This document shows positions 14,584-21,048 of a DNA stretch of 22,679 nt, in pieces. The position numbers and the translations under genes were made by a program. Each line of letters opens with the position of its first letter. The stretch's first letter is position 1. The notes under the pieces were generated by a model that searched no databases, had not been told where the DNA came from, and saw nothing but the letters and a program-made list of their open reading frames with translations. Source of the stretch: CAZGOM01 sp964542875 (GTDB lineage: Bacteria; Planctomycetota; Phycisphaerae; Phycisphaerales; Phycisphaeraceae); NCBI GenBank assembly GCA_964542875.1, contig CAZIWA010000089.1:1-22679 (forward strand), given 5' to 3'.

Positions 14584-14607
14584 CATGCTCTCGTCCGCGT
14601 GAGCATG
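14584..14607. repeat. CATGCT hairpin repeat, copy 2
   Basis: Perfect 7-bp arms CATGCTC and GAGCATG around the 10-base loop TCGTCCGCGT. It lies about 90 nt before the small membrane protein gene at 14696. Confidence 0.65.
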
Positions 14608-14695
14608 TCTTACCCACACCAACAAAAAACCCATTGCCTTCCTCTCCCTCCCAAGCCATCATCATTCATCAATCCACTCACCCTGGGGGCCTCAG

Positions 14696-14914
14696 TTGGA
14701 CAAGCTCTTCATCATCGCTCTCATCCTCATCGCTTCGATCATGCTTCCTCTTCAGCTTTACACCGTCATGCACGCCATGCCCCGTGCCGCCAACGACTCC
14801 GAAAAATCCACATGGGCCATCGCCATCATGTTCACCGGCTTCGCCGGTGTGATCATCTACTTCCTCATGCCCATCAGCCGCCGCCCACCCACCGGCAAAG
14901 GCTTCTTTGACTGA
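14696..14914 (+). CDS. Small two-helix membrane protein, PLDc_N-like
   Basis: 72 residues with two transmembrane helices: about 4-23 (LFIIALILIASIMLPLQLYT) and 40-59 (WAIAIMFTGFAGVIIYFLMP). A charged loop (NDSEKST) lies between them and the tail is basic. Trp at the head of helix 2 and the G-x-IIYFL ending resemble the phospholipase D nuclease N-terminal (PLDc_N) module found alone in many short bacterial proteins, but the match is loose. The start is a TTG at 14696, supported by GGGGG 6 nt upstream; the next in-frame ATG is inside helix 1. A 9-bp hairpin 22 nt after the stop is a plausible terminator. No clear operon partner. Confidence 0.65.
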   Translation: MDKLFIIALILIASIMLPLQLYTVMHAMPRAANDSEKSTWAIAIMFTGFAGVIIYFLMPISRRPPTGKGFFD

Positions 14915-14936
14915 AAAAACTCACACATGCTGAGGC

Positions 14937-14970
14937 AGGTCGGATTAGACGTCTTAGTCGTATCCGACCT
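14937..14970. terminator. Hairpin between converging small membrane genes
   Basis: AGGTCGGAT (14937-14945) pairs perfectly with ATCCGACCT (14962-14970); inside, GAC/GTC can extend the stem. On the plus strand it is followed by ACCGTTTTAC, a weak T-tract. It lies between converging genes and could serve both, though only the plus direction has any T-run. The gap 14971-15060 shows nothing else. Confidence 0.5.
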
Positions 14971-15060
14971 ACCGTTTTACGACGCACAAGTAATCGCATC
15001 CAAAAGAGATAGGCGGCGCCGTCATTTATGCTTGACCGGCTGCACGCATCATCACGGCCA

Positions 15061-15138
15061 TCAAGAACTCCTATTCCGTACTTTAAACCGCACGATCATT
15101 CCATTGGAATCAACCGAAATCTCGATCTGCTGCTGCTG
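15061..15138 (-). pseudogene. Shifted-frame C-terminal continuation of the gene at 15110-15493
   Basis: In the frame offset by one base from the upstream gene, the minus strand reads QQQQIEISVDSNGMIVRFKV, then RNRSS and a TGA stop at 15063-15061. The alternating beta pattern with DSNGMIV is what a natural domain end would look like. The in-frame reading instead ends abruptly in AAADRDFG. The change occurs in the repetitive CCCAGCAGCAGCAG tract, a slippage-prone spot. This may be mutation, sequencing error or programmed shifting. Confidence 0.5.
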
Positions 15139-15493
15139 GGTAAGGCACCAGAAAACGATCCAGCGGCCTCTCCATGATCTCCCAACGATACCGTGTCATG
15201 CCGTCTTTCGAATCGATGTGTTTCTCCGAAAAATTGCCCAGAACCTCAATAGCTTTGCTCTCCCGCTGCCCCACCAGGCTCTGACCGATCTTATTCATCA
15301 GCGGCCCCATTTCATTGGCATAAGTAAGCGCGTGCTTATAGCGGCGATTGAGCGCGACAAAATACAGTCCCGCAAAAACAATCCCGATGAGCGCAAGAAC
15401 CATTACCGTTCGCATGCAACCTGACATCCCGGCAATTCCCGCTGCGGTTGCAGGAAGTCCCTGCGGTCTTTGGACAGGATTGGAATGATTCAT
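15110..15493 (-). CDS. Small hypothetical membrane protein, probably frameshifted
   Basis: 127 residues as read. A Pro/Gly-containing N-terminus is followed by one transmembrane helix (about 28-48, RTVMVLALIGIVFAGLYFVA). A soluble domain follows: LTYANEMGPLMNKIGQSLVG and ending TRYRWEIMERPLDRFLVPYP. I recognise no family. The ATG at 15493 was chosen because GGGAG lies 9 nt upstream and the open frame before it resembles non-coding DNA. Codon use is markedly less GC-rich than in neighbouring genes, suggesting a different history. The natural C-terminus probably continues in the next frame to 15061. It stands alone between a terminator (15597-15637) and a hairpin (14937-14970). Confidence 0.65.
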   Translation of the reverse strand: MNHSNPVQRPQGLPATAAGIAGMSGCMRTVMVLALIGIVFAGLYFVALNRRYKHALTYANEMGPLMNKIGQSLVGQRESKAIEVLGNFSEKHIDSKDGMTRYRWEIMERPLDRFLVPYPAAADRDFG

Positions 15494-15522
15494 CTCAATA
15501 ATCTCCCAGAAGGCTTTAGTAC

Positions 15523-15550
15523 ATAGTATGCCCCGCTCAAGCACTTCCAA
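15523..15550 (-). promoter_or_regulatory. Possible promoter of the small membrane protein gene
   Basis: On the minus strand: TTGGAA (15550-15545), a 16-nt spacer and TACTAT (15528-15523), each hexamer matching four of six consensus bases. Position about 30 nt before the start codon is right, but the match is moderate. Confidence 0.35.
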
Positions 15551-15562
15551 GCGCGCCTTCCT

Positions 15563-15584
15563 GATCGCAAACGAGAATGCGATC
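15563..15584. promoter_or_regulatory. Inverted repeat upstream of the small membrane protein promoter
   Basis: GATCGCA (15563-15569) and TGCGATC (15578-15584) form a perfect 7-bp dyad with an 8-base spacer. It lies just upstream of the candidate -35 on the minus strand, where an activator or repressor could bind. Function is unproven. Confidence 0.3.
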
Positions 15585-15596
15585 GCTGCCCCTCCC

Positions 15597-15637
15597 CCAA
15601 AAATAAACAACACGCCCCGGCACTTCGGGGCGTGTTG
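15597..15637 (-). terminator. Rho-independent terminator of the FAD oxidoreductase gene
   Basis: A perfect 12-bp stem: CAACACGCCCCG (15608-15619) with CGGGGCGTGTTG (15626-15637), six-base loop. On the minus strand it is followed by TTTATTTTT. It begins about 25 nt after the stop codon of the FAD gene and isolates the next minus-strand gene from read-through. Confidence 0.92.
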
Positions 15638-15662
15638 CCTTGCGATCCATCATTCTCTCACA

Positions 15663-17372
15663 TCACGCCTTCGCCCCAGCCTTGAGCCCATCGCTCTCCG
15701 GCTTCGTCGCGCGAGGCGAAACCATCCACGGCCAGTGCAGCACAATCCCCTGCTGCTCCAGCAGGCCCTGGTACTCATACAGCTTCACCCTGTCGTTGCG
15801 CACCTGCGTCGGCTCAAGGCCTTCCTTCAGGCAAAACGCCGCCAGCAGCCCCGCCGCCTCGCCGATGTTCCATTCCACCGGGTGCAGCCGGTAGCAGCCG
15901 TTGGTGATGTGCGTCACACCCAGGTTCTTGGCCGCAGCCAGCAGGTTCTTCGTCTTCACCGGCAGCAGCGCGCCAAGCGGGATCTCAAACGGCGTCGATG
16001 CCACGTCAACGTAGTTCGTTCCGTTGGTCGAAGGATGCAGGTCGATCGCGTAATGCCCGATGCCCACGCTGTCGAAGAAGTCCGCGGAATACGGCCCCTG
16101 CACCACGTCAAACCCGCGGCCCGTAAACGGATGGTACGGCGTCTTGCGCGTCCAGCGCATCTCGGAACCGATATGCGCCTCCGTCACCGTGAACTGCGCC
16201 TTGATGCGCCGCGATTCACGAATGTAAGGCGCCTGCGCAAACCCATCATCCGTCCCCGTAAAGTCAGGCCGCAGATACAACCCCGGGTACCCCGTCCCGC
16301 CCGTCGTCTTGTTGGGCGCATCCGTCTGCAGCCAGTACAGCAGCGAAAGCGAAAGCTGCTTGGCCGCCTCCAGATGCCGGGCCACTTCCTCAGGGCTCTT
16401 GTCGATGATGCTCCCTTCCATGTAGTCGTTCATCGGCCAGTTCACGCATGTCACCGCGTCGGGCTTGCGCTCGGTGTCAAAGATGTCCGGCGTCTGCACC
16501 TTCCGGTAGTTGAAGAACGTGTTGGGCATGTTGCTCCCCTCTTCACTGGGAAACAGCCGGTTGTTCCGGTGGATCGTCAGATCCACCGGGTGCACGTCCT
16601 TCCACCCCAGCAGCGGGCCCGACCACGGCGCAGGCCGCAGGTTGGGCGTGTAGTTCTTCCAGAAGTCATATTGCGCAGGCTTATCGATCCTGTGGTTCGC
16701 GCCCGGCGTCGCGTCGTAACCCATCACGAACACCCACGTCAGCGCCTGCACGTTCTCCGGTTCCGGCGCGCCCGGCAGTGCATGCAACTCGCCCGTCTGC
16801 GCCTGGGATTCCGCGCCAGACACATACTCCGTCTTGGTCAAAGGCAGCAGGTCGCCCAGCTCAGTCGCATCCAATACATACGCCGCGCTGATCTCCACCT
16901 TCTCGCCGGAGCACGTGTGCTCCACGGTCACGCTGCGGACCTTATCGCCTTCCATCGACGCCGCCACCGGCTTGTAAGGCTGCATGATCTTCAGCAGCCC
17001 GCCCGCCACGATCGGCGCCAGCATCGCGTTGATCACCGCCACGCCCACCGCCGGGTTGTGGCACAGCCGCGACACGCCGCCCCCGCCGGGGTTCAACCGG
17101 ACATTGTTCCTCGCTTCAGACTTGATCGGATAATGCTCCCCGTAATACTTCCTCACACCCGTCCGGAACTTGGCATACCGCGCCGTCGCCCCGATCGTCT
17201 CCACCATGAAGTTCTCATCAGGCGGCACCGCCTGGCTCGTAAGCTGGCCACCCAGCCACGCAAACTCTTCCGTCATGATCACCCGGTGCCCCAGGCTCGT
17301 CGCGGCCATCGCCGCCGCCACGCCGCCCGTCCCGCCGCCCACGATCAAAATGTCCGCTTTCAATTCCCGCAT
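15663..17372 (-). CDS. FAD-dependent oxidoreductase (PF12831-type)
   Basis: 569 residues, no export signal. The N-terminal Rossmann fold starts ADILIVGGGTGGVAAAMAA (GxGxxG at 12-17) with an acidic residue after the second strand (VIMTEE). EFAWLGGQLTSQAVP is the flavin-contacting segment typical of the FAD_oxidored family. AAYVLDATELGDLLPL is the late FAD-binding motif. The C-terminal third (VKTKNLLAAAKNLGVTHITN, then CYRLHPVEWNIGEAAGLLAA) closes the FAD site. Relatives in planctomycetes are often annotated as xanthan lyase-like or simply FAD-dependent oxidoreductases; the substrate is unknown, with a sugar or polyol likely. AAGGAG lies 6 nt before the ATG at 17372. It is divergent from a PocR-AraC regulator and closed by its own terminator. 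Confidence 0.92.
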   Translation of the reverse strand: MRELKADILIVGGGTGGVAAAMAATSLGHRVIMTEEFAWLGGQLTSQAVPPDENFMVETIGATARYAKFRTGVRKYYGEHYPIKSEARNNVRLNPGGGGVSRLCHNPAVGVAVINAMLAPIVAGGLLKIMQPYKPVAASMEGDKVRSVTVEHTCSGEKVEISAAYVLDATELGDLLPLTKTEYVSGAESQAQTGELHALPGAPEPENVQALTWVFVMGYDATPGANHRIDKPAQYDFWKNYTPNLRPAPWSGPLLGWKDVHPVDLTIHRNNRLFPSEEGSNMPNTFFNYRKVQTPDIFDTERKPDAVTCVNWPMNDYMEGSIIDKSPEEVARHLEAAKQLSLSLLYWLQTDAPNKTTGGTGYPGLYLRPDFTGTDDGFAQAPYIRESRRIKAQFTVTEAHIGSEMRWTRKTPYHPFTGRGFDVVQGPYSADFFDSVGIGHYAIDLHPSTNGTNYVDVASTPFEIPLGALLPVKTKNLLAAAKNLGVTHITNGCYRLHPVEWNIGEAAGLLAAFCLKEGLEPTQVRNDRVKLYEYQGLLEQQGIVLHWPWMVSPRATKPESDGLKAGAKA

Positions 17373-17394
17373 CGCAATCTCCTTTGGTGTGTTC

Positions 17395-17418
17395 CATGCT
17401 TCCGTCCTCGTAAGCATG
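17395..17418. repeat. CATGCT hairpin repeat, copy 3
   Basis: Perfect arms CATGCTT and AAGCATG around the 10-base loop CCGTCCTCGT; flanking C and G extend the stem to 8 bp. It lies 22 nt upstream of the FAD gene start, in the divergent intergenic region, so it would fall in the FAD gene's leader. Confidence 0.65.
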
Positions 17419-17607
17419 GGCCTTTTATGCAGAGACCTTTGGACAATCCCTTCCCGCTCCTTCCCAACCCTCTCCAATCACGGAGAAGGCCGGGCTGAAA
17501 ACGTTCTTCGCATGGATCGCTCGAAAGTCCCTTCCGTTTTGCGCAGCCACTCTCCCATTCCCACGCCGCCCCGTCGCGGCTTTCCCTGTCAAAAAAATGG
17601 ACTTTCC

Positions 17608-17616
17608 TGCTATCAT
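17608..17616 (+). promoter_or_regulatory. Extended -10 promoter at the AraC-type regulator start
   Basis: TGCTATCAT matches the extended -10 pattern TGnTATAAT with one mismatch. The ATG at 17624 begins 8 nt after it, where transcription should start, so the message may be leaderless. A similar TGCTATAGT precedes the next gene. Confidence 0.45.
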
Positions 17617-17623
17617 GCCGGTC

Positions 17624-18538
17624 ATGAGCCTTCTGGACATTCCTCTCAAATCCATCGAATCCTTCGAGAAATCCACCGGTCTCACCCTCTCTTACCATGT
17701 GATGGACCTTTCTTTATGGACATACCTGCCGTCCAACCGCTCGCTCCATTTCGCCGCGCCCTGCGCCCTGGTCAAGAACCATCACCTCGCCCGCTGCGTC
17801 CTCTTTGAGCAAAAACAGCTCCGGGAAAAACTCCCCGCCCGCCCCGACGGCTTCGTGAAAGTCTGCCACGCCGGCCTTGTTGAATGGGTCGTCCCCGTCA
17901 TCCATGAAGGCTCCCTGCGCATCGTGCTCTTCGCCGGCCCCAGGAAAGCCACGCCCGAGGCCCTCGCCCATGCATCCTTTGTGGACACCGGCGTTCCCAC
18001 CGGCGCCGCCCAACTCGTCTCCAAAACGCCGGAAGCCGCTCCCGGCCAGCCCGACCTGATCATGGAACTCCTCCGCCAGCTCGGCGCACGTTTCGAACAA
18101 TGGCTCCGCCAGATGGACCTCATCGCACCCGCCCTCAGTTCCGAAGCCTTCTCCTCCGCAGGCGAAGCAGGCGGCCGCCGATGGATCCTCCATTTCATCC
18201 ATCAGCACCACGCCTCCCCCATCACCATCCAAGACCTCGCCCGCGCCATGAACCTCAGCCCCAGCCGCGCCGCCCACATCGTCAAGCAAACCTCCGGCCA
18301 GTCCTTCGGCTCCCTCCTCACCCTGGTCCGTGTCCGCACCGCCGCCGCGCTCCTCACCCACACCCATCTCACCATCCTGGAGGTCGCACTCCGCTCCGGC
18401 TTCAACGACCCCTCCAATTTCCACCGTCGCTTCCGCCAGCGCCTGGGCGTCTCCCCCCTCCAATACCGCAAACGCACCGAAGCCCACGCCCCCCAGGCCG
18501 TCCCCCTCACCTCCCTGCGCATCCATCCTCTTCAGTAA
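17624..18538 (+). CDS. AraC-family transcription regulator with PocR-like sensor domain
   Basis: 304 residues. The N-terminal domain (about 8-110) begins IESFEKSTGLTL and has Cys47, Cys58 and Cys81 followed by HAGLVEWVVPVIHEGSLRIV, the layout of PocR ligand-binding domains (named from the propanediol regulator). A linker leads to the AraC DNA-binding domain (about 195-295). It has two helix-turn-helix units, ITIQDLARAMNLSPSRAAHI and ILEVALRSGFNDPSNFHRRF, and ends LGVSPLQYRK. No good Shine-Dalgarno exists. I prefer the ATG at 17624 because an extended -10 box lies just upstream; ATGs at 17597 and 17615 are in frame. It is divergent from the FAD oxidoreductase, a likely target. PocR domains bind small molecules or haem-like ligands; which one applies here is unknown. 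Confidence 0.9.
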   Translation: MSLLDIPLKSIESFEKSTGLTLSYHVMDLSLWTYLPSNRSLHFAAPCALVKNHHLARCVLFEQKQLREKLPARPDGFVKVCHAGLVEWVVPVIHEGSLRIVLFAGPRKATPEALAHASFVDTGVPTGAAQLVSKTPEAAPGQPDLIMELLRQLGARFEQWLRQMDLIAPALSSEAFSSAGEAGGRRWILHFIHQHHASPITIQDLARAMNLSPSRAAHIVKQTSGQSFGSLLTLVRVRTAAALLTHTHLTILEVALRSGFNDPSNFHRRFRQRLGVSPLQYRKRTEAHAPQAVPLTSLRIHPLQ

Positions 18539-18560
18539 ATCCCGTCCACCCCATGCCGCT

Positions 18561-18569
18561 TGCTATAGT
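18561..18569 (+). promoter_or_regulatory. Extended -10 promoter of the YfhO-type gene
   Basis: TGCTATAGT fits TGnTATAAT with one mismatch; no convincing -35 is seen, as expected for extended -10 promoters. The start site near 18576 would give a leader of about 23 nt before the proposed ACG codon at 18599 and would include the GGAGA ribosome-binding site. Confidence 0.45.
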
Positions 18570-18598
18570 GAGCCCCACCCCCTCCCCGGAGACCCGCC

Positions 18599-20866
18599 AC
18601 GTCCCAGGAAAGCACCCCAACCCCCGTCTCACCGGAGCCCCGCTGGCTCGTAAGGGCCTGCCTGCTCCTGACGCTTGCCGCCATGGCCTTCGTCGCCTTC
18701 CGCGGCCTCAGCTTTCAGGCCGCCCCTCTCTGGGACGCCGATGGATTGCTCGCCCCCAACTTCATCTTGACCGGCGATCTCGCTCGTGCCGGCCAGCTTC
18801 CCCACTGGGACCCCTGGACCGACGCCGGCGTCCCCATCGGCACAGACTTCTCCGCCCGCTCTCCTCTCTTCATCTTCGCCGCCATGGTCCTTCCTCCCAT
18901 CGAATGGTCCTACCGGCTCTTCGTCTGGGTCTGCTGGGTCTTTGGCGCCGTCGGCATGTGGCCGCTCTCACGCCGCCTGGGCGCCGGCGCCCCGATCTCC
19001 GCCATCGCCACCCTCGCCCTCTTCGGCTCGGGGTTCATGACCGCCCACGTCTCGCAGCCGCCCCTTTTTATTCCCATCGTCTGGGTTCCCTGGGTTCTCC
19101 TCATCATCGAAACCGGCTTTCGCGATAAAACCCTTAAATCCGGCTTCTACGCCGGTGCCCTCCTGGGCTTCGTCGCCCTCATGTCCTACCCCGGCATCCT
19201 CCCCCTGGTCTGCCTTGTCATTGCCGCCTGGGCGCTTCTCCGGGCCCTTTGCCCCCCCATCTATCCCACCGAGGAAACCTCCAACCTTAAACGCCTTGGC
19301 TTTGTCGCTGCCGCCGGAGCCATCGCCGCCGCCATCTTTCTCATCGTCATCGCCCCCAGCCTCATGAGCTACCTCCACGACACAGACGGCTACACCATCC
19401 GCTCCGGCGCGCTCGACCGTGAAACCGCCGTCATGTCCAACCGCTTCACCCTTCAGGCCCTCGCCTCGGTCCTGTCCCCCTCCATCCCCGTCGCTTCCAA
19501 GGCCAGCCGTCTGCCCGACTGGTCGATCACCGACATCACCGGCATCGCTGGATACCTCTGCCCCGTCCTGCTGTTGCTCCTCCTCGCCGGGCTCTTCCAC
19601 ACCAAACGCAAAGCCCTCGCCCTGGCCCTTGTCGGTCTGGCCTGCCTGGGCCTCATGACAGCCATGCCGGATTACTTCCCCTTCCGCGGCTGGCTTTACG
19701 ACTATTGCCCGCCCTTTCGCTACTTCCGCCATCCCAGCCTGTTCGTAAGCATTTACGCGCTTCTCCTCTGCCTCGCCCTCCCCATCGCGTCCGTCTCGGG
19801 CCCCATCCCCTCAAACCACCGCCGCCTCTTCCCCATTGTTTTCGCTCTGCTTGCCCTGATTTGGGCCTGGTCACTTTGGTCTGTATTGACTCATCTACAA
19901 GCACCACAAAGCTATTTCATCAAAGCACTTGTAACATTCGCAATCATTTGGTCCCTTGCCGCTCTCGGCTGGTATTTCCGCTCTGCCCTCTCCCCCCGCT
20001 GGCAATACGCCGCCGCACTCCTCCTCGTCATCGCCGCAGCCGTCGACACCCTTTACCATTTCGACGCCATGGACCGCGTCATGCTCACCCGCTCCCCCAA
20101 AGCGGTCGCCCAGTGGACCGCCGTCCAGAAAAGCCACACCCCATCCCTTGACTTGGCCTCCCACACCGGCCTTAAGCGCGGCCTCATGTTCGGCCAGTCT
20201 CGCGAGCCCAACAGCAAAAACCTCGTCATCAAAGCCCCCGTCCTCATGGGCTACACCCCCATCAACAATCCCATCTACGACCAGATCGTCGCCCTCGCTT
20301 CCATGCAGCAGGCCCTCACCTCAGGCGATCGGATTTTCTTCGCCCCCGACCCCCTTGTCATCGACTCCTCCTCCCCCGAGCCCCGCGAGGCCTGGCTCTC
20401 ACGCATTGAACAATCCCAGACCAACGCCCCGCCGGGCATACCCGCCTTGATCGCCCAGGGCTCCGACATTCACTCCCTCCCGCCTCCTTCTCCTCTGCAA
20501 AGCGACATCCCCCGGGCTCTCCCCATCCCCGTGGAGCTCCTGGAGTACACGCCCACCACCCTCTCCCTCCGGATCAATTGCCCCGCCCCCGGCTGGGTTT
20601 TCATCACCGACCGCTGGGCCCCCGGCTGGCGGGCCACCTGTAACGGCTCCCCCATCCCCATCCGACCGGGCCTCTTTGTCTTTCGTGCCATCAATGTCGA
20701 AAAAGGCGAAAACCTCCTGGAAATGCGCTATCAATCCTTCGGCCATCCCGGGCTCACCTGGCTAAGCTGGTCCTGCCTCGCCCTGGCCGCCGTCTGCGCT
20801 CTTTATTCCTCCCTTCATCGCGCCCTTTCTTCACGCCCGCCCACACCCGCTTCCCCAGCGGATTGA
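18599..20866 (+). CDS. YfhO-family multi-pass membrane protein, probable ACG start
   Basis: About 755 residues. A hydrophilic start (SQESTPTPVSPEPRW) leads into the first helix (LVRACLLLTLAAMAFVAF). The periplasmic motif GQLPHWDPWTDAGVPIGTDF follows, then about ten further helices. A C-terminal extracytoplasmic beta domain has FITDRWAPGWRATCNGSPIP and a late ENLLEMRYQS, both typical of YfhO proteins. Some family members help glycosylate lipoteichoic acid in Gram-positives; here a role in modifying envelope glycans is inference. No ATG, GTG or TTG precedes the first helix in frame: the first ATG (18683) lies inside it. GGAGA at 18588-18592 stands 6 nt before ACG-TCC-CAG-GAA, so initiation at ACG is the best reading. 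Confidence 0.8.
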   Translation, partial: TSQESTPTPVSPEPRWLVRACLLLTLAAMAFVAFRGLSFQAAPLWDADGLLAPNFILTGDLARAGQLPHWDPWTDAGVPIGTDFSARSPLFIFAAMVLPPIEWSYRLFVWVCWVFGAVGMWPLSRRLGAGAPISAIATLALFGSGFMTAHVSQPPLFIPIVWVPWVLLIIETGFRDKTLKSGFYAGALLGFVALMSYPGILPLVCLVIAAWALLRALCPPIYPTEETSNLKRLGFVAAAGAIAAAIFLIVIAPSLMSYLHDTDGYTIRSGALDRETAVMSNRFTLQALASVLSPSIPVASKASRLPDWSITDITGIAGYLCPVLLLLLLAGLFHTKRKALALALVGLACLGLMTAMPDYFPFRGWLYDYCPPFRYFRHPSLFVSIYALLLCLALPIASVSGPIPSNHRRLFPIVFALLALIWAWSLWSVLTHLQAPQSYFIKALVTFAIIWSLAALGWYFRSALSPRWQYAAALLLVIAAAVDTLYHFDAMDRVMLTRSPKAVAQWTAVQKSHTPSLDLASHTGLKRGLMFGQSREPNSKNLVIKAPVLMGYTPINNPIYDQIVALASMQQALTSGDRIFFAPDPLVIDSSSPEPREAWLSRIEQSQTNAPPGIPALIAQGSDIHSLPPPSPLQSDIPRALPIPVELLEYTPTTLSLRINCPAPGWVFITDRWAPGWRATCNGSPIPIRPGLFVFRAINVEKGENLLEMRYQSFGHPGLTWLSWSCLALAAVCALYSSLHRALSSRPPTPASPAD

Positions 20867-21048
20867 ACGCTGTTCATCTCACCCAAACCTCGTTTACAAA
20901 AAACATTGCGGAAACACCGCCCCGCTGGCCGATATAAACCAAAGCCTCTCTGTCGGCACATACCGCCCGGCCCGCGATCGCGTGCCCGGCCAAAACCCGC
21001 GGAAAAAGCCAACAACTCACTGCTGAAAACCCAGGGAAGACCACCTAT

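Noticed and set aside
15528..17498. 656-codon open frame on the plus strand
   Set aside because: Arg/His/Pro-rich shadow of the FAD oxidoreductase on the other strand; it runs through that gene's terminator and has no recognisable motif.
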